From assembly GCA_021521415.1 (NCBI GenBank), contig JAIQDT010014363.1:62001-126000 (forward strand): DNA of 64,000 nucleotides, written 5' to 3'. Position 1 is the first letter of the stretch. Each line of letters begins with the position of its first letter. Both the position numbers and the translations under genes were made by a program. Shown piece after piece: positions 59,633 to 64,000 of this stretch. Under the pieces are notes generated by a model. That model ran no database searches. It was not told the DNA's origin and saw only the letters and a list, made by a program, of their open reading frames with translations. The stretch is from Bidens hawaiensis (Eukaryota; Streptophyta; Magnoliopsida; Asterales; Asteraceae).

Positions 59633-60804
59633 GACTCCCCTTTGACCGTTGCTCTCAATTCTAACAAACACAAAAGATCATCTGTTACAAAACATGCACC
59701 AACAGACTCCCTCTTAACTAATGATCTTCTGTTTGCCCTTCAACCAGCCGTGCCTGAAACTGTCTTGTAGCTTCACAAATCTACCAATCACCTAGCGTCT
59801 TCCATATCAGATCTCCCCTTCAGTGTAAGCTTCTCCGACAATATAGATTGAGGTCTTTGAAATGCATGCATCCCTGTGCCTAATTGATCATCTCAACCAA
59901 TCACGCGAGTCCTTCTGACTTCACCAACACGTGAAGTTGGGCTCCCTTCACAGCTTCACCAACACGTCGGCATACGATAAGGTTTAATCTTCAACTACTC
60001 AACATCAAGTGATCAATTTCATCACAAAACCACCTTGACAGAATCTAACACACATGACCATTAATTAATCCGAAGCATCTTCACTCACCAGGGATAACGA
60101 TCAAGAACATAAACACTTTAATTCCCGATTAAATCCAACTTGTTCCAGAATTTTCACTTTAATAAATAAGCATTACGTTTCAGGATCCAATTCTCGAACG
60201 CCTTGAAAATAACATAAATAATATGCTCTGACCGCAATCTAGTAATGACGAAAATCTTCAGTTCAATTTGACTTTCTTCAGTTGGTCAACCTCGAACAAC
60301 AACAATTTCATTGCCCACAAACACCCAAATATGTGTCAATATCCAGTTTCAATCAATATCCCATTCACAAACTCAACTCCATATCCAGAGTTGACACGTA
60401 TTTGTTCACACGTAAGACCCAGAGATAACAAGTTTCACTCGTTGACGGAACAACGTCTCCGGTCTCACAATAATCGTGTACACCTGGCCATACAGACGAA
60501 AACTCCAAAACACTTTTTTTTTTCTCGTTAACTTCGCCTAAAGTCAACTTCGCCTGTCCATAACTTCGCCTATTCCATAACATCGCCTGACTGATAAGCG
60601 AACTTGTGAGGTAGGCGAAGTTGTGGATAACTTCGCTTAACCTTATATCTTCGCCTAAATCCTAAAATTTAAGCGACAACTTCGCCTGAACCCCATAACT
60701 TCGCTTGCGGCGCTGTTCAGCCAAGAACACATCAGATTCGTGCCAGAAACACCAAAACGCAGATCTCGAACCATAGCATAAGAGCCTAAGGCTTTGATAC
60801 CACA

Positions 60805-61290
60805 TGTAAGTCCCCCCGGGGCGTCGCCGATCGATACGAGATCCGCACGAGGTCTAGGAGTGCGGAATCCTCCTAGACTCGTTTATTGGTGTAAAGACGA
60901 AGAACACAAACACGTACACGAACAAATACACGAACAAATACAAGAACGGGATAATCAAATCTGCAGATTCTTATATAATAATCAAAACACGTTACATACC
61001 GTAACCAAACAGAAAACACAACTGACCCGAGGTGAGCTCTACCTCGGGTCGTCTCACACGACTCTCCTTGTCTCTTACTCTCTCTAAACAAACAAACTGC
61101 TCAAAACACACACTAATTTCTGGATTGCTAAACCTAAACAAGACACACGTATATATATATAAAACATTCTCGGGCCTGGGCTTCAGTAGGCGAAGTTGTT
61201 ATAACTTCGCCTATGGCGAAGTTATTCTAACTTCGTACTTCGTTTCCGCTGATCAGAATTGCATAGCGACGGTCACAAAATGCACCAACA
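60805..61290 (-). repeat. LTR copy C (486 bp)
   Basis: The 5' LTR of the array as read on the minus strand. It has the same landmarks as copy A but is 35 bp shorter, with one GGCGAAGTTGTTATAACTTC palindrome fewer. Confidence 0.8.
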
Positions 61291-61324
61291 TAGATTCAAA
61301 AAGGTTCTCACATGATCTTGATCC

Positions 61325-61865
61325 TATATATATAGGGTAAGGATCCTAAGAGAACCCTTTGCAAATTGCGAACCATTTTGAACCACTAAAAACACCTTTA
61401 AAAAAATATTTAAAAAAAATCATAAAACAAAAAATAATAAAAATTTTAAAAAAGTAAAAAAACCAAAATTTTTATACTTCATTCCGGTTTCATTAAAAAA
61501 ATAAAAAAAATACAAAAAATAAAATAAAAAAAACGTCGTATTATACACATATGTATAATTTTATATAATATTTGGTTACGTAATATACACATATATACAG
61601 TATCATTTATCTTAAATTATAAACATGTGTACAAAAAAAACACGTAAATATACATATATGTATATATAATACATATGTGTATATAATTTAGCTAAACCGA
61701 GTTTTTTTTATTTTATGAAACCGGGATGATAAAATAAGAATTTTGGTTTTTACACTTTTTTGATTTTTGTGTTTTTTTTATTTTTTGGTTTTTTGTGGTC
61801 CAAAATGGTTCTCATAGTTCTCAATTTCAAAAAGGTTCTCACATGATCTTGATCCTATATATATA
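61325..61865. mobile_element. AT-rich foldback MITE
   Basis: The outer inverted repeats contain AGGATC...GAGAACC and GAACCATTTTG.ACCAC. Inner arms pair AACCAAAATTTTTATACTTC..TCCGGTTTCAT with its complement near 61700-61765, around a core of TATACACATATGTATA-type sequence. A direct copy of AAAAAGGTTCTCACATGATC and TTGATCCTATATATAT occurs on both outer sides (61298 and 61828). There is no coding capacity. Confidence 0.65.
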
Positions 61866-62530
61866 TATATCACATTTTAATATAATAATAAAAGAAAAGA
61901 AAGAAAGAGCGACAAATATTTCTCCCCCCCCCCTCTCACACAAAAAAACGCCCCTTTGTAGTGTTAGGGATTCGGGTATTGCAAAACACACACAAACACA
62001 AATAATCTGCAAGAGAAAAAAATAAACGAAGATGAACACGCGAGATTTACGTGGTTCGGTCGGCTGACGTACGTCCACGGGCTGAAATCAGAATACTTTT
62101 TTTATTACTATCTGCTTCACTCGTAATGAGGAATTACAAGTACAAGGCTAAGTATAAATAAATACAAGATCAGGGTTTACAACTTAATCCCCAAGAAAGT
62201 AATAATGAGCCATAATTAAATAATATGGGTCAGGTCTGCCGCTACTCTTCATTTAATTAATCTGCCACAAAGATTTCTTTTACCCGGGCCCAATTAAGCC
62301 TCCACAAACCCAACATGTAGCCCAGGTGCGGTGTTCACCAAAGAATTCGCCTCTTCTCGCCCCTCAAATTAACCATCAAATTATGCATTTTTAATAATTC
62401 ATCCAACGACTTAAAAGTCAAAACATGAAAGTGAACCGAAAGAGGGGTTGAAGACCTGCTGAGGAAGTGAGGATAAGGAATGGGTGGATGAATCTGGCTT
62501 CAACTTGCATGCCATGTAAGTGTAACCCAC
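61866..62530. other. Upstream region of the LRR gene with a repeat relic
   Basis: The phrase GAGATTTACGTGGTTCGGTC followed by GTACGTCCACGG (about 62042-62080) is of a type found in plant LTR sequences. A poly-C run lies at 61924-61934. No gene was seen. Confidence 0.4.
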
Positions 62531-62538
62531 TATATATA
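62531..62538 (+). promoter_or_regulatory. Candidate TATA box of the LRR gene
   Basis: TATATATA lies 57 bp upstream of the ATG at 62595, at a plausible distance for a short 5' UTR. Sequence match only. Confidence 0.45.
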
Positions 62539-62594
62539 GCACGCACTAAGAAAAAAAAGGCGATCCTTTGTGATATTGAGTTTATTTCCAGAAA

Positions 62595-64000
62595 ATGAAT
62601 TCAAAGCAACCCATAATATCCTTTTCATCGTTCTCTGCTGATCATTTCCTGTTTTCTGTTCTAGTTATATTTCTAACTTCCACGACCATTTCAGCTTCCT
62701 ATGGGGGCGGAAATGAGACCGATTATCAAGCTTTGTTCAAGATCAAGTCGATGATCACTCGAGATCCATATGGAGTTCTAACCTCATGGAACGAGTCCCT
62801 TCATTTTTGTGATTGGGCTGGTGTTACATGTGGGAAGCGTCACAAAAGAGTGACTTATTTAGTACTAAGGCCGCAAGGTCTAGAAGGCGTGTTGTCTCCT
62901 CATGTAGGGAACTTGAGCTTCCTTCGCGCTCTTTCTATCTCCAACAATAGCCTTCAAGGGACCATTCCTCATGAAATCGGTCGTCTTTCCGGCCAGGCTA
63001 CGTTTGCTTTATCTGCACGACAACAAATTCAACGGGGTCATTACCGCTAACATATCCGGTTGTTCTAACCTTGAAACCCTTGAACTGTCCAACAACAAGC
63101 TAGTTGGAAGCATACCAAAAGAGATTAGTTTCCTCTCTAAAGTTACTATTGTAGCCCTTGGTGACAATAAGTTAACAGGTGGAATCCCACGTTTCTTCGG
63201 GAATATTACATCAATGGAAGCGCTCTCTCTTAACAGAAATCCAATTGGTGGGAGCATTCCGGACACCTTTGGCCGTTGCAAAAGGTTAAAAGAAATTTAC
63301 ATTGGCGGTTGTAATTTATCTGGAACCATTCCTCAACCCCTTTTCAACCTTTCACTCCTATATAGAGCTGGCTTCGCTGGGAATAAACTAGTGGGCAGTC
63401 TTCCTACCACCATGGGTGCAATGCTCCCTCATCTCGTCGCCATTCAACTTTATGGTAACCTACTAACCGGACCTCTTCCGTCATCCTTATCTAATTGTTC
63501 AAGATTACAAGTTATTGACGCGAGTGAAAACAAGTTAAGTGGGAAGTTGACAATCAACTTCGCTAAGCTAAGAGATATTAATTTAATAGCCTTAGGTGGT
63601 AACAACGTTGAAAGTAATGAAGCCGATGAAATGAAGTTTCTTGATTCCATGAAAAATTGCACCAACTTAGATAGATTTGATTGTTATGATTGCAAATTCC
63701 AAGGAGTGCTCCCTGAATCAGTCGGTAATCTTTCTCATAAACTCCGTTTACTAAATGTAGGAGGAAATGAATTACATGGAAACCTCCCTAGATCAATTGG
63801 TCAACTGGTTGGCTTAGCAAGTTTACAATTAGGAGGTAACCAATTCACAGGAATCATCCCCTCAACATTTGGTAACCTTCAAAAACTAGAAGGTGCTTAT
63901 TTTGATGAAAACCAACTTTCGGGGCAAATTCCTGACGCCATGGGGAACTTATCATCGGTGACCATACTTTCTCTAACTTCAAACCTTTTAGAAGGGGCTA
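62595..64000 (+). pseudogene. LRR receptor-like kinase (EFR/Xa21 type) ectodomain, frameshifted, runs off the window
   Basis: The start MNSKQPIISF leads into a signal peptide (hydrophobic FLFSVLVIFLTSTTISA) and an LRR N-cap (DYQALFKIKSMITRDPYG, SWNESLHFCDWAGVTC). LRRs follow (LVLRPQGLEGVLSPHVGNLSFL). Near 62988-62996 (TTTCCGGCCAGGCTACG) the frame breaks. Sense text resumes one frame over as RLRLLYLHDNKFNGVI-like repeats and stays open to base 64000 (GCSNLETLELSNNKLVGSIP, NLSGTIPQPLFNLSLL, FDENQLSGQIPDAMGNL). The wrong-frame continuation stops at 63050. The plant LRR-XII subfamily has this ectodomain in one large exon, so an intron is unlikely. The transmembrane and kinase parts lie beyond the window. 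Members sense pathogen or developmental ligands; the ligand here is unknown. Confidence 0.8.

Larger units (their letters stand above)
57746..61290 (-). mobile_element. Tandem array of a small non-coding LTR retroelement
   Basis: The arrangement is LTR (57746-58266), internal (58267-59418), shortened LTR (59419-59632), internal (59633-60804), LTR (60805-61290). On the minus strand, each LTR starts TGTTGGTG and ends with ...ACTTACA. A tRNA-iMet type primer site TGGTATCAGAGCC (or a one-base variant) follows the LTR, and a purine tract CAAAGGGGAGTC precedes the next one. The internal regions have no element protein, only a chance 87-codon frame repeated in both. This fits a TRIM/LARD-type element that recombined between copies. 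Flanks AACAT and TAGAT do not match. Confidence 0.8.

Overview
This is nuclear DNA from a flowering plant, very probably a eudicot and plausibly Asteraceae. The genes have many short exons with GT-AG introns and T-rich acceptors, intergenic DNA is AT-rich, and there are plant gene families (MUT9-like kinase, SINAT ligase, class III peroxidase, callose synthase, LRR receptor kinase) and plant retrotransposons of the Copia and RTE-LINE types. The Asteraceae call is an impression from the repeat families and is not proven.

Left part (1-19.6 kb). A degenerate tandem array and a foldback element come first. A retroelement relic and an organelle-like block follow, running almost into the promoter of a complete 14-exon MUT9-like (casein kinase I related) kinase at 4885-8617. 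A complete two-exon SINA-type RING E3 ligase lies at 9222-10197 on the minus strand. Then come about 8 kb of AT-rich, gene-free DNA with local duplications, a MITE and a Helitron end, and a Pack-MULE-like element (about 17.95-19.53 kb). The last carries an Agenet-like gene fragment fused to antisense of a second fragment.

Middle (19.7-31 kb). A complete 5-exon formate-tetrahydrofolate ligase (19788-23469) is followed by a convergent class III peroxidase that appears broken. Next are a 240-bp foldback element and the collapsed remains (27991-29967) of a callose synthase copy.

Centre (31.3-49.2 kb, minus strand). One callose synthase gene can be followed through 40 coding exons with every splice phase agreeing (5811 nt, 1937 codons including stop). 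Its only visible lesion is an in-frame TAG at codon 76 in exon 1. Its introns hold three insertions: a full-length RTE-type LINE with a perfect 12-bp target duplication (intron 32), a MULE-like element carrying a Copia RNase H fragment (intron 33), and a 692-bp Helitron (intron 13).

Right part (49.4-64 kb). A nearly intact Copia element with two 260-bp LTRs ends 180 bp upstream of the callose synthase start codon, in the same orientation. Beyond it are nested inverted-repeat elements, then a tandem LTR-internal-LTR-internal-LTR array of a small non-coding retroelement rich in a GGCGAAGTT motif, and a foldback MITE. The window ends inside an LRR receptor-kinase-type gene with a frameshift near its start.

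All calls come from reading the sequence. No database search was run.
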